Source: JAMBLL01 sp964460075 (GTDB lineage Bacteria > Actinomycetota > Acidimicrobiia > Spongiisociales > UBA5794). Taken from it: DNA of 64,000 nt. Of the stretch, positions 35,481-44,286 are shown in pieces. Position 1 is the first letter of the stretch. The number at the start of each line of letters is the position of its first letter. The position numbers and the translations under genes were made by a program. Location of the stretch: positions 1 through 64,000 of the forward strand of contig CAYWPC010000008.1 in NCBI GenBank assembly GCA_964460075.1, in the 5' to 3' direction. The notes under the pieces were generated by a model. It searched no databases. It saw nothing but the letters and a program-made list of their open reading frames with translations, and was not told where the DNA came from.

Positions 35481-36401
35481 ATGAAATACGCATTGCAGGT
35501 CGCAGGACCCTATGACCGTCTGCTTGAGGCGGCCGCCTTCGCGACGGAACACGGACTCGTCGCTCTTGCCCTGCCTGACCACTATCTCCTCGCGCTCAGC
35601 GAGGACGCGGCCAGGACGACCCCGGCGTTGGACGCGTTCGTTCAGCTTGGAGGACTCGCTAGAGACACCGAAGACATCGACCTGGTGATGCTCGTGTCTC
35701 CGATCACCTTCAGACACCCCGGTGTCCTTGCCAAGATGGCGGTAACGCTCGACCACATGTCGGAGGGTCGGTTCACCCTCGGTGTCGGAACCGGATGGAT
35801 GGATCGCGAGCATGAAGTGTTCGGGTTCGCGTACCCTGCTGTTGCCGAGCGCTTCGCACTGCTTGAGGAGGCTCTCGGATATCTCTCTGCTGCACTCGAC
35901 CCGAGTTACCCCGGCTTCACCGGAGCCCATTTTCAGTTGGAGGCGTTTCCTCTCTCCCCAGATCCCCTCGGAAAGGTCCCCCTCCTCGTTGGCGGCAAGG
36001 GGCAGCACAAGACGCCACGACTCGCGGGCACCTACGCGGACGAATTCAACGTGTACCCAGGACCGAACATGGCTGCGCGTGTCGAGCGGTTCCGACATGC
36101 CGCAGTCGAAGCTGATCGCGACCCCGAGACAATCCGCCTGTCGTCGAGCGGTCAGGTCGTCGCAGCAACAACCGCAGCTGAACTTGACGATCTCTTGAAC
36201 GAGAACGCCGCCACTGCCGGCATCACCCGCGATGAACTCGAGGCTTTCTACGAACAGCGGCACACGCCGAGGGGCACATACGAACAAGTCAGAGAACAAC
36301 TTGACGAATTCAGCCGACTCGGCATCTCCCGCTTCTACCTACAGGGCACATTCAGTGCCACCACCACAGGACGTCTGCTCGAAGGACTCGGGGTCTCCTG
36401 A
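35481..36401 (+). CDS. LLM-class (probably F420-dependent) oxidoreductase
   Basis: 306 aa luciferase-like monooxygenase fold. Seen: EHGLVALALPDHYLLA, DLVMLVSPITFRHPGVLAKMAVTLDHMSEGRFTLGVGTGWMDREH, which is the conserved barrel core of F420-dependent members, and VPLLVGGKGQHKTPRLAGTYADEFNVY. In actinobacteria such proteins generally use coenzyme F420, but FMN cannot be excluded. ATG at 35481 follows GGAGG by four bases. The stop is two bases from the start of an alpha/beta hydrolase gene, so they form an operon. Confidence 0.88.
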   Translation: MKYALQVAGPYDRLLEAAAFATEHGLVALALPDHYLLALSEDAARTTPALDAFVQLGGLARDTEDIDLVMLVSPITFRHPGVLAKMAVTLDHMSEGRFTLGVGTGWMDREHEVFGFAYPAVAERFALLEEALGYLSAALDPSYPGFTGAHFQLEAFPLSPDPLGKVPLLVGGKGQHKTPRLAGTYADEFNVYPGPNMAARVERFRHAAVEADRDPETIRLSSSGQVVAATTAAELDDLLNENAATAGITRDELEAFYEQRHTPRGTYEQVREQLDEFSRLGISRFYLQGTFSATTTGRLLEGLGVS

Positions 36402-36403
36402 TC

Positions 36404-37279
36404 ATGGCACGAACTACGATCGATGCCGGCGGAAAGGTCAGCGTTCTCGACTACGGCGGCTCAGGTCCATTGATCGTGTGCGTTCACGGCCTTGAGGGCT
36501 CGGCGTACAACTGGGACTTGGTCGCTCCCGAACTTGCCAAGACGCACCGAATCGTGGCTCCAGATCTTTCGGGATTCGGATACACCGAGCCTCTCGACGG
36601 CGGTTCGAGCGTCGGACGCAACACGAGACTGATCGCCGACGTCATCGACTCCTACGGCGGTAGAGCCATGCTTATCGGTAACTCAATGGGCGGCCTCATC
36701 TCCATCCTGGCAGCGGACAAGTACCCAGATAAAGTGTCGGCTCTCGTGCTGATCGATCCCGCGGCTCCCATCTTTTCGTGGCTCGGGGTGCGGCCTGGCA
36801 CCGCGGCGCGGCTCTCCGTTCCACTGATCCCAATCGTAGGGAAATGGCTCATCGACGGATACCGGTCTTCTGTCACCCCGCAGCAAGGTGTGCGTGAAGC
36901 ACTCGAGTTCGTCGCTGCCGACGCCGATCGTCTCGATTGCTCCGTGTGGCAGAGTGCACTCGAGATCGCCGAGCTTCGACGCAGCCAGCCGTGGTCAACA
37001 GGCGCGTTGATCGAGGCAACCAACTCGATTGCTCCATATGTCGTGCGGAGGAGCCGGTTTGCGGAGTTGATCCACCGCATCTCACAGCCGACGCTCCTCG
37101 TCCACGGCACGGATGACCCGTTGATCCAAGTTCGCTCCGCGAGCTGGATATCGAGGCAGAGACCCGATTGGACCGTCGCGTTCTTCAAAGGCCTTGGGCA
37201 CATACCCATGCTGGAAGACCCTGACCGGTTCCTCGCCGTGTTCAACTCGTGGGAGACATCCGTACTCGTACAGCCTTGA
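36404..37279 (+). CDS. Alpha/beta hydrolase
   Basis: 291 aa. Catalytic triad visible: nucleophile Ser94 in GNSMGG, the acid at D237 or D238 in HGTDDPLI, and His266 in GLGHIPMLE. The oxyanion region is VCVHGLEGSAYNWD. Lid segment about 120-200. It starts two bases after the LLM oxidoreductase stop, so the two are co-translated and may act on one substrate. Substrate unknown; no epoxide-hydrolase Asp nucleophile, so esterase or C-C hydrolase activity is likelier. Confidence 0.9.
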   Translation: MARTTIDAGGKVSVLDYGGSGPLIVCVHGLEGSAYNWDLVAPELAKTHRIVAPDLSGFGYTEPLDGGSSVGRNTRLIADVIDSYGGRAMLIGNSMGGLISILAADKYPDKVSALVLIDPAAPIFSWLGVRPGTAARLSVPLIPIVGKWLIDGYRSSVTPQQGVREALEFVAADADRLDCSVWQSALEIAELRRSQPWSTGALIEATNSIAPYVVRRSRFAELIHRISQPTLLVHGTDDPLIQVRSASWISRQRPDWTVAFFKGLGHIPMLEDPDRFLAVFNSWETSVLVQP

Positions 37280-37316
37280 ACCGCCACTCGTCGAGGCACC
37301 TGCCCGAGCCCAGAAA

Positions 37317-38774
37317 TCACCCCAGACGTTGCAGAAGCAGGAACGGGGGATCATCAACAGCCACCTCGAAGTCACCTGATGTCCGCAACTCGTCGATCAG
37401 AGCGTCGTAGTCGTCGTACGAGTCGGTCCGAAGGAACACCCAGCGGATCTCGGACGTGTCTGGAACATCGCTGCCGTCGAGGCCGTACTCCCCAATCGGG
37501 CCGTAGCTGAGCTCCTGCCAGGGATTCGGGAACAGATACACCAACTCACGGCTTGCCAAATGGGGAACGAGTGTCGTCCACGCAGAGACCGGTTCGCCTG
37601 GCGGAATCTCTGAGAGGATCTCCCTCGCCCTGCCCTGGTCGGCATTCGCGGCAGCCCATGCCGCCTTCGGGCCGGCCAGCCCCCAGGTAACGCTTGCACC
37701 AATGACTGCCACAGCGACCAGCGCCGACGTCAGACGCCTCCTGTCCCAACGCTGCACTCGAGCAGCACCGAAAGCCGCTGCTATGACCACCGCCGCGATG
37801 AGATATGCGGTGTAGTGGTATTCGATCTCGTACTGGTAAGCATGACTGGTGAACACGTTGGCGGCCAGAGCCGGTATCCCGATGAGGAGCCACCGCGTTG
37901 CCAGCAATGCAAGCGGCATCGCGAACACGAGCGCAGCAACATACGCGACCCGATCGGGATCCGTCACCACATCCCACCAAGCGGACTGCTTCGTTGCCAA
38001 CCCAACCAAGATGTCGAAGGGAGTCGACCCCAGTTGGGCGTATCGGTATGAATACAACAGTTCGCCTGTCGGGGACAACGCTGGGAGTATGACAAGAAAG
38101 TTGAGAACAAACGCCGCAGTTCCAACACCGGCGACCACTACTCCCGTTCGACGCTTCCCCATGATCAGTGCAATCGCGATGCCCAGCGGCACGACAAGCA
38201 GACCGACATCCTCTTTGGCTGTCAAGGCGATCGCGATGAGCGCGATCGCCCATCCATCCCGATCCTTCTGCAACAAGGCGATCGATCCGACGATGAGTGG
38301 CACGACCAGGACCTCCGGGTGGAAGGAGTCCCACACCTGCCACTGCACCGCAGGTGAGAGGAGTACCAGCAGCGCTGTCACGCCAGCGAGAGGCCGCCCG
38401 GCACCCGCCGTTCGCGCAACAGCGAACCCCAGCGGCGCCGTCAGAGCCATGGCAACCACGGTCACGGCAATGAGCGATGCCGGTGTCGGAAACAGCCAGT
38501 AGATCGGGACCAAGAACACGAGAATGTACGACGAGTGATCTGCGAATATGCTCAGTCCTCTGATGGTCACGAACGGGTCTTTGAAGCGGCTGAGGAGCCA
38601 GGTGCCCTGAGCAAAGATGCCGAGGTCGAAGGCATGCGCGTGGAATCGCCAGAACTTGACGATCCCGAGCCCACCAAAGAGACCAATCCACCCTGTCGTC
38701 ACAGCGGCGAGGAAACCTCGTTCGACAGTAAGAATCGACGGACGGAATGTGCGTTTGGTGAGCTGATCGACCAC
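37317..38774 (-). CDS. DUF2079 multi-pass membrane protein
   Basis: 485 aa from the GTG at 38774, which has AGGAAGGG upstream; the longer frame to 38942 lacks hydrophobic or conserved character at its start. Around eleven hydrophobic segments, with FWRFHAHAFDLGIFAQGTWLLSRF (family hallmark, near residue 40), WQVWDSFHPEVLVVPL, and LTAKEDVGLLVVPLG. A soluble C-terminal part of about 120 residues follows (PGEPVSAWTTLVPHLASRELVYLFPNPW). The family resembles GT-C glycosyltransferase folds; acceptor and donor are unknown. Confidence 0.88.
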   Translation of the reverse strand: MVDQLTKRTFRPSILTVERGFLAAVTTGWIGLFGGLGIVKFWRFHAHAFDLGIFAQGTWLLSRFKDPFVTIRGLSIFADHSSYILVFLVPIYWLFPTPASLIAVTVVAMALTAPLGFAVARTAGAGRPLAGVTALLVLLSPAVQWQVWDSFHPEVLVVPLIVGSIALLQKDRDGWAIALIAIALTAKEDVGLLVVPLGIAIALIMGKRRTGVVVAGVGTAAFVLNFLVILPALSPTGELLYSYRYAQLGSTPFDILVGLATKQSAWWDVVTDPDRVAYVAALVFAMPLALLATRWLLIGIPALAANVFTSHAYQYEIEYHYTAYLIAAVVIAAAFGAARVQRWDRRRLTSALVAVAVIGASVTWGLAGPKAAWAAANADQGRAREILSEIPPGEPVSAWTTLVPHLASRELVYLFPNPWQELSYGPIGEYGLDGSDVPDTSEIRWVFLRTDSYDDYDALIDELRTSGDFEVAVDDPPFLLLQRLG

Positions 38775-38983
38775 ACAACCCTTCCTCATGCTCCGAGTCG
38801 CACGCCTGTGCGGCATCCAAACTGTCGCCCCACCATCAGCCGCTGTGCAATATCGACGAGTCAGCTGACACGTGTCCTCGTGATCGTAGCCGCAGGTCAT
38901 CCCTCGCCGTTGGTCGACGGACTGCATCCGCGCTTCCCACATACATCCCGAACGTTCGCTCCACGGCGCTTAGAATCTGTCTC

Positions 38984-39739
38984 ATGACGAGCGTGATCGC
39001 GGTAGCCAACCAGAAGGGCGGCGTTGCCAAGACGACCACCGTTCACACACTCGGCGAAGCGTTGGCAGATCGAGGCAAGCGCGTTCTGATGGTCGATCTC
39101 GACCCTCAGGCCTGCCTGACCTACGCAACGGGCTCAGATCCCGAGACGCTGGGTCACACCATCCACGACGTGTTCCTCGGGAGAGCCACCGTTGCCGACA
39201 CCCTCATCGAGCGCGATGGGCCAGATCTCGTGCCGTCATCGATCGATCTTGCAGGTTCGGAGATCCACCTTCTGACGAAGACGGGACGCGAATTCGTCCT
39301 CAAGCAGGCACTCAGTCGGTTCAAGGACGGATACGATATCGTTCTCATCGACTGCGGACCATCTCTCGGCATTCTCACGGTGAACGCCTTAACTGCCGCG
39401 GACTGCGCACTGATCCCGTTTCAGACAGAGACGTTGAGTGACCGCGGTGTCGGACAGCTGATCGAAACGATCGATGACGTGCGCCACTACACCAACGAGA
39501 GCCTCAGCATCCTAGGCGGTGTGGCCACGATGTTCGACTCCAGAACAAACCTCGCGAAGCGTGTCCTGGTCGATGTGACCACATCACACGGGCTCACGAT
39601 CATCGAACCGCCGATTCCGCGATCCGTGCGTGTCGCCGAGGCGCCCGGCAACGGTCTGTCCGTGCTGCGCCATGCTGCGAGATCCCGGTCGGCCGAGGCA
39701 TACCGGCAGCTTGCAGCGAACATCGAGGAATTGCTGTGA
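38984..39739 (+). CDS. parA: ParA-family ATPase
   Basis: 251 aa. Deviant Walker A KGGVAKTT (11-18), Walker A' VLMVDLDPQACLT, and Walker B-like DIVLIDCGPSLGILTVNAL. This is the short ParA/Soj form without a DNA-binding N-terminal extension. No ParB gene follows; instead a GTGA overlap couples it to a small zinc-ribbon protein, which may be a partner. It could position chromosome, plasmid-like cargo or another complex. The 209 bases upstream, divergent from the DUF2079 gene, hold no other gene. Confidence 0.92.
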   Translation: MTSVIAVANQKGGVAKTTTVHTLGEALADRGKRVLMVDLDPQACLTYATGSDPETLGHTIHDVFLGRATVADTLIERDGPDLVPSSIDLAGSEIHLLTKTGREFVLKQALSRFKDGYDIVLIDCGPSLGILTVNALTAADCALIPFQTETLSDRGVGQLIETIDDVRHYTNESLSILGGVATMFDSRTNLAKRVLVDVTTSHGLTIIEPPIPRSVRVAEAPGNGLSVLRHAARSRSAEAYRQLAANIEELL

Positions 39740-40062
39740 ACACAAGACAAGATCCTGAAGGCAAGCGTGCACTCTTCGAAGCGCCCCCGATAGAGATAGA
39801 TGACACCCTCAGAGACGACCCACTCGCGGAACGTCACGACACGGATGGTCGTGACGCGCTGTACTCCGTTGGACATCGTGAGCGCGGAACGACAGTGATC
39901 ACGTGCTCATCATGTGAAATCAAATCGAGGATCTCCGTCGTTGAGACGCTTGTGCGAATCCTGTCAATCTCACTGTGGGACCCCACCCGCAGCCACAGCC
40001 GATGGATGCAATGTCCCGCGTGCCAGACACGCACGTGGTGCAGGGTGGAGTGGCTCAGGTGA
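39736..40062 (+). CDS. Small zinc-ribbon protein coupled to ParA
   Basis: 108 aa, starting at a GTG that overlaps the parA stop. Two Cys pairs, CSSC (about 57-60) and CPAC (about 93-96), spaced about 33 residues apart, suggest a zinc ribbon; the first 50 residues are acidic and probably disordered. A basic, Trp-rich C-terminus follows (RTWCRVEWLR). I do not recognise a named family. Overlap with parA implies joint action, perhaps as adaptor between ParA and its cargo (inference). Confidence 0.7.
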   Translation: MNTRQDPEGKRALFEAPPIEIDDTLRDDPLAERHDTDGRDALYSVGHRERGTTVITCSSCEIKSRISVVETLVRILSISLWDPTRSHSRWMQCPACQTRTWCRVEWLR

Positions 40063-40075
40063 TGGTGACCAGTCG

Positions 40076-40459
40076 CTAAGAAGTACCCGCTGCTGCGTCT
40101 ACAAATTGCTGTCGGTTCACTACTACGCGCGTGTGAACCGCTCTCGCCACGACGGTATCCCCATCGACCACAGTTGCTGCGAAGGTGACCTTGCGTGCGT
40201 CAGCCTCGGTCACGGTGGCTGTTGCAACGACGGAGCCTCCTACGGCCGTAGGGGCGAGGTGATCGACAGCTACGTGAATGCCAACTGTCGTCGAGCCCTC
40301 TTCGAGAAGTCCGCTCAGCGCTGCGACTGCTGCCTCTTCGATGAGGGCGACAATCTTTGGGGTGCCAAGCACACGAACGTCGCCTGATCCCAGTCCGATC
40401 GCCGTTGTGGCTTCGTCCGCGACGAACGAGATTGATGCGCAGGTGCCTGGTTCGACCAT
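40076..40459 (-). CDS. Hotdog-fold thioesterase (fluoroacetyl-CoA thioesterase-like)
   Basis: 127 aa hotdog protein: GTPKIVALIEEAAVAALSGLLEEGSTTVGIHVAVDHLAPTAVGG is the typical helix and strand with the Thr/Glu/His positions used by FlK-type thioesterases, and VTFAATVVDGDTVVARAVHTRVVVN closes the sheet. It would hydrolyse a small acyl-CoA. It lies 27 bases downstream of znuA on the same strand but likely has an independent role in acyl-CoA turnover, in keeping with the beta-oxidation genes nearby. Confidence 0.85.
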   Translation of the reverse strand: MVEPGTCASISFVADEATTAIGLGSGDVRVLGTPKIVALIEEAAVAALSGLLEEGSTTVGIHVAVDHLAPTAVGGSVVATATVTEADARKVTFAATVVDGDTVVARAVHTRVVVNRQQFVDAAAGTS

Positions 40460-40486
40460 GATCGCGCAATGATAGATCCGCTTTCG

Positions 40487-41446
40487 TCAGCCGGAGAGAC
40501 CCGCTGCAATCATCAAGGCATCGGCTCTGATCATCCCCTCGTACGTCTCTGCGCCCGATCCCTGAGCACCGAGCGCTCCGGTATAGAGCTCGATCACGGC
40601 TACATCTTCGCCTGATTCTCGGGCCACAGCCTCCGCCAAGGCCTTGGAGCTCTGTGTCTCCGCGAAGACGGCACGCACGCCGAGGGTATCGATCAGGTTC
40701 ACGAGATTCTCGAGCTCGGAAGAACTCGGATCAGCCAGAGTGGATCCACCTGGGATCACGGTACCTACGATCTCGAACCCGTATCTCGATGCGAAGTAGC
40801 CGAGAGCGTCGTGGTTGCTCACGAGCAATCGATTCTTCTGCGGGATCGTCTTGACGATCGCCTCGACCTCGGCGTCCAGAGCCTCAAGAACGGTGATATA
40901 TGCGGCTACCCCTGCGGCCCAGTCCGTGGAAGGATCGATTCGAGCGAGCAAATCCCCGATCGCCACCGAGGCACCCACCATGCGCACGGGGTCCATCCAC
41001 ACATGCGGATCGCAATCCCCAACAGCGCCCGAGCCGTCCGCTGGGATCGTGCATGACCCAGCGACACGGTCAAACGGAAGCGGGCTCACAAGTTCGGCTA
41101 CGCGAATCACCTTCGCCCCGTCGCTCTCTGCGGATCTGACAACGTCGAGAAGCCCCTCCTCGAGGCCGAGCCCATTGACGACAACCAGATCGGCCGTGGC
41201 AATGGCGGAGACCTGTCGGGATGACGGCTGAAATTCGTGTGGGTCGATACCGTTGGGGATGATCGTCTCGACATCTGCTCGATCCCCGACGATTTGTGAC
41301 ACGATGTCGCCGAGAACCGAAGTCGTCGCGACGATCTGCAACGGTGCGCCCGCTGCGGTATCAGACGATGTGGCACTGCACGCCGCAGCGACGAGCGAAA
41401 ACGCGATCACCGTCGCACCAAGCATCGTCGTTCGTCTCTTCAACAC
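40487..41446 (-). CDS. znuA: Zinc ABC transporter substrate-binding lipoprotein
   Basis: 319 aa. Lipoprotein signal with lipobox ending at C23 (VAAAC), then the ZnuA/TroA-type fold: TSVLGDIVSQIVG, metal ligands H70 (DPHEFQPS), H148 (DPHVWMDP), H212 (NHDALGYF), and a fourth acidic position near E286. There is no long His-rich loop; instead a loop with two Cys (about 132 and 145). It captures Zn2+ (or Mn2+) outside the membrane. GTG start with AGGAG upstream. The ATPase and permease genes are not adjacent; a ZnuB-like permease is at 8207-9058. A Zur-like box lies just upstream. Confidence 0.93.
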   Translation of the reverse strand: MLKRRTTMLGATVIAFSLVAAACSATSSDTAAGAPLQIVATTSVLGDIVSQIVGDRADVETIIPNGIDPHEFQPSSRQVSAIATADLVVVNGLGLEEGLLDVVRSAESDGAKVIRVAELVSPLPFDRVAGSCTIPADGSGAVGDCDPHVWMDPVRMVGASVAIGDLLARIDPSTDWAAGVAAYITVLEALDAEVEAIVKTIPQKNRLLVSNHDALGYFASRYGFEIVGTVIPGGSTLADPSSSELENLVNLIDTLGVRAVFAETQSSKALAEAVARESGEDVAVIELYTGALGAQGSGAETYEGMIRADALMIAAGLSG

Positions 41447-41460
41447 GATAGCTCCTATAT

Positions 41461-41475
41461 TGAGAATGATTATCA
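41461..41475 (-). promoter_or_regulatory. Zur-type operator upstream of znuA
   Basis: On the gene strand the sequence TGATAATCATTCTCA lies 15 bases upstream of the znuA start. It fits the TGAnAATnATTnTCA pattern of zinc-uptake (Zur) and Fur-family operators, with a 7-1-7 dyad. Repression of znuA by Zur when zinc is plentiful is the expected consequence. Confidence 0.75.
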
Positions 41476-41539
41476 GTTTTAGTCTACCGTAGAGTTCCGC
41501 AACTCACTCGCCTCCCACACACCTGTAGCGTGTGCAACG

Positions 41540-42208
41540 ATGAGCACCTGGCCCCTCACGACCGATGGAAACGTCTCCACCTTGACGATGACAAGCGGCG
41601 AAAATCGGCTGTCAGAGACGACACTCACCGCGTGGTCATCTGCTCTTGCGAGCATGGAGGCCTCCGCTGGGCCCCAAGCCCTGGTCGTGACAGGCCAAGA
41701 GCGGTATTGGTCAACCGGACTCGACCTCGAAGAGATCACGGCCATGTCCGCCCACCACCAGCGCGACTTCATGCACGACTTCGACCATCTGCTCGGCCGC
41801 CTGCTCACCGCACCGTTCGTGACGGTGGCTGCCCTGAACGGCCACACCTACGCCGCGGGCGCACTCCTCGCGCTTGCGTGCGACTACCGTGTCATGCGTA
41901 TCGATCGCGGTTACTTCTGTCTACCCTCCGTGGACATCGGCATCCCTTTTTCGCGAGGCATGACCGCTCTCATCACAGCCAAACTGCCACAGCCCACCGC
42001 GGGTGACCTCGTCGTCTCCTGCCGCCGCGTCGCTGCTCGCGAAGCCCTCGCACTCGGGGCCATCCACCGGGCTGAGGAGCGCGACGACGTACTCCGCGTC
42101 GCAACAGAGCTAGCAACGACATACGCTGACAAAGACCCACAGACGCTGGCAACGGTCAAGCAGCGCATGTACGAGAGAGCTGCGAACCTGCTCGCAGATT
42201 CCAGATGA
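41540..42208 (+). CDS. Crotonase-family enoyl-CoA isomerase/hydratase
   Basis: 222 aa, shorter than standard hydratases. Seen: the oxyanion-hole stretch YWSTGLDLEEIT, VAALNGHTYAAGALLALACDYRVMR, and CLPSVDIGIPFSRGMTAL, which resembles delta3,delta2-enoyl-CoA isomerases more than hydratases. The canonical second hydratase Glu is not evident at LPSVDIG. It would help oxidation of unsaturated fatty acids. Its stop overlaps the ATG of the next hydrolase gene (ATGA). Confidence 0.85.
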   Translation: MSTWPLTTDGNVSTLTMTSGENRLSETTLTAWSSALASMEASAGPQALVVTGQERYWSTGLDLEEITAMSAHHQRDFMHDFDHLLGRLLTAPFVTVAALNGHTYAAGALLALACDYRVMRIDRGYFCLPSVDIGIPFSRGMTALITAKLPQPTAGDLVVSCRRVAAREALALGAIHRAEERDDVLRVATELATTYADKDPQTLATVKQRMYERAANLLADSR

Positions 42209-43161
42209 TCCATCCACTCGACCGAGTGGCCGGCGCTGCACTCGGTCGTGGGCCGCAACGCCTCAAATTCTTCTCCGGTGGGTGGGGAGACGAATCACGT
42301 ATCGGGCAAGCCGACGCATTGGCAGCGGAACCGACAACAATCGATATCTCGTGGATAACGCATGCCAAGAACGCAGCCGGGCACACCGTTGCACACGGCT
42401 GCTTCACCAGCCCTGCCGCCAATCTCCCTGCCAGATCGAGAATCGCGAGCGTGATCTCAGTCTCCCCTGAGAATGAATCAGGCAACATCGTCGTCTTGAT
42501 GCCTGCCTGGAACGAGCACGACCCCAAGGTACGAGTTGCAATGGCGAACCTGCTCGCTGCGAAGGGGATACGCTCGATCATCCTCGAAAACCCGTACTAC
42601 GGGTCGAGACACCCCTACCCCGCTGGCGGCCAACCGATCCAGACCGTTGCCGACTTTATGGTGATGGGAGGAGCTGCGGTACACGAAGCACGGGCAATCC
42701 TCACCGCGTTCCATCGGTCCGGAGCGGTCGTGGGCGTTGCGGGCTATTCAATGGGAGGCAACACGGCTGCACTCGTATCGGCCACACTGGATTTTCCAAC
42801 GGCGACCGCACCACTCGCTGCATCCCACTCTCCTGGGCCCGTTTTCCTCGATGGAGTTCTGAGCCGGGGCATCGACTGGACCGCGCTCGGGGGGTGGAGC
42901 CAAGAACCTCGACTCCGCTCAGCACTCTCCTCGATATCGGTACTCAACATCGAACCGAAACCCCACCTGGCGCGGGCGATCATTGTTCGGGCAGCAAACG
43001 ATGGCTACATCCCGAAGGTCGCTACGGACAGGCTTGTCGACCATTGGCATGGCAGTGAACTTCGAGTGCTCCCAGGAGGCCATGCAACGCTCGTGTGGTT
43101 TCGCAAGCCGGCGTTGGCACGTGCAATCGCAGACTCCTTCGACAGGCTCGCGACGTCCTGA
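42205..43161 (+). CDS. ABHD18-like alpha/beta hydrolase
   Basis: 318 aa. Resembles the Abhydrolase_18/ABHD18 group: LKFFSGGWGDE near residue 20, IVVLMPAWNEHDPKVRVAMANLLAAKGIRSIILENPYYGSRHP (about 95-136), and the nucleophile elbow GYSMGGNTAAL. A C-terminal GGHATLVWF holds the likely catalytic His. Substrate unknown. Translationally coupled to the crotonase gene, suggesting action on an acyl ester or acyl-CoA-derived product. Confidence 0.82.
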   Translation: MIHPLDRVAGAALGRGPQRLKFFSGGWGDESRIGQADALAAEPTTIDISWITHAKNAAGHTVAHGCFTSPAANLPARSRIASVISVSPENESGNIVVLMPAWNEHDPKVRVAMANLLAAKGIRSIILENPYYGSRHPYPAGGQPIQTVADFMVMGGAAVHEARAILTAFHRSGAVVGVAGYSMGGNTAALVSATLDFPTATAPLAASHSPGPVFLDGVLSRGIDWTALGGWSQEPRLRSALSSISVLNIEPKPHLARAIIVRAANDGYIPKVATDRLVDHWHGSELRVLPGGHATLVWFRKPALARAIADSFDRLATS

Positions 43162-43290
43162 TCGTGCAGCTCGGTCCTCTACACAGAGACACCCTCGCCT
43201 ATCTCCACCGAATCGTCCGCCTTTCAGCCAACGTCTCGAACACGACGTCAGTCGTCAAGAGCCACCCATCCGGTCTGCGATAATCGCATC

Positions 43291-44265
43291 ATGCAGGGAG
43301 AAGCTTCCGTCGACGCCGGAGGCGTGCCCGTGCGGATCTCCAACCCGGACAAGGTCGTGTTCCCCGATCGAGGCTGGACAAAGCTCGACATCGCAGACCA
43401 TTTCGCGATGTGCTGTGAAGCTGCGCTGCGAGGTGTGTGCAACCGCCCAACCATGCTCAAGCGATGGACGGAAGGAGTCGGCTCTGACCCCTTTTACGTC
43501 AAGCATGTGCCCCAGGCCTCTCGGTCAAAGGTGGACGTCGTGTTCCCGTCCATGCGTCGCGGATCGATGTTCCTTCCGCTCGGGGTACCCGATGTGGTGT
43601 GGATGGCCCAGATGAACTGCCTCGACCTGCATCCGTGGAATGCAAGAGCAACGGATCTCGACCATCCTGACGAACTTCGGTTCGATCTCGACCCGACAGA
43701 CCAATTCGGGTTCGACTCGGTAATCGAGGTCGCAGACGTGATCCACGAGATTCTTGAAGAGCTCGGGCTCGTCGGATGGCCGAAGACGTCTGGCAACAGA
43801 GGGATACACGCCAACGTCAGAATCGAGCCTCGCTGGACTTACCACGCGGTGCGCCGAGCCTGTCTCGCCATCGGTCGAGAAGCCGAGAGAAGAAGCCCGC
43901 TGGCGACGACGGCGTGGTAGAAAGAGGAACGATCCTGATGGGGCTTCATCGACTACACCCAAAGCGCCAGGGACAAGACCGTTGCTACGGCGTACTCGGT
44001 CCGGCACACAGGATGGATATCGACACCGTGCGACGGGTCCGAACTCAACGACATGTCCTCCGACATTTTCGATGTGATGTCCTTCAAGGATCGCTGGCAC
44101 GACGTTGGAGGCCTCACGCGTGGAATCGATGACTCTCGCGGCACACTCGACGAGGCTCTGGCATGGGTTAAGAGGGATGAGGAAGACGGCATGGGTGGCG
44201 CACCGTGGCCTCCTCACTATCTAAAGACGCCCGGCGAACCACCCTCGCGCCGGAAGACTCGCTGA
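43291..44265 (+). pseudogene. LigD-type polymerase/primase domain gene broken by two in-frame stops
   Basis: Homologous to the polymerase domain of LigD/PrimC (NHEJ primase-polymerase). The first 209 codons read through VRISNPDKVVFPDRGWTKLD, MLKRW, FDLDPTD with catalytic D132 and D134, and GIHANVRIEPRW up to SPLATTAW. Codon 210 (43918-43920) is TAG where family members have the second Trp of WWKEER; codon 216 (43936-43938) is TGA. The same frame then continues with clear homology: FIDYTQSARDKTVATAYSVR (third catalytic Asp at about 221), then GAPWPPHYLKTPGEPPSRRK. Without readthrough the product lacks the third metal ligand. Two nonsense changes 15 bases apart with no frameshift point to a recent pseudogene; a downstream ATG at 44053 could give a 70-residue fragment. 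Confidence 0.85.
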
Positions 44266-44286
44266 CAACTGATAGCGTTCGTCTCT

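Noticed and set aside
35454..36299. Long open frame antisense to the LLM oxidoreductase
   Set aside because: Composition shadow of a well-conserved gene on the other strand; translation has no family pattern.
38775..38983. parS-like sites upstream of parA
   Set aside because: I found no repeated palindrome of the parS type in this stretch.
43918..43938. Stop-codon reassignment or selenocysteine at TGA 43936
   Set aside because: TGA and TAG end many intact genes in the window, the nearby TAG needs a separate explanation, and no SECIS-like hairpin stands out after the TGA.
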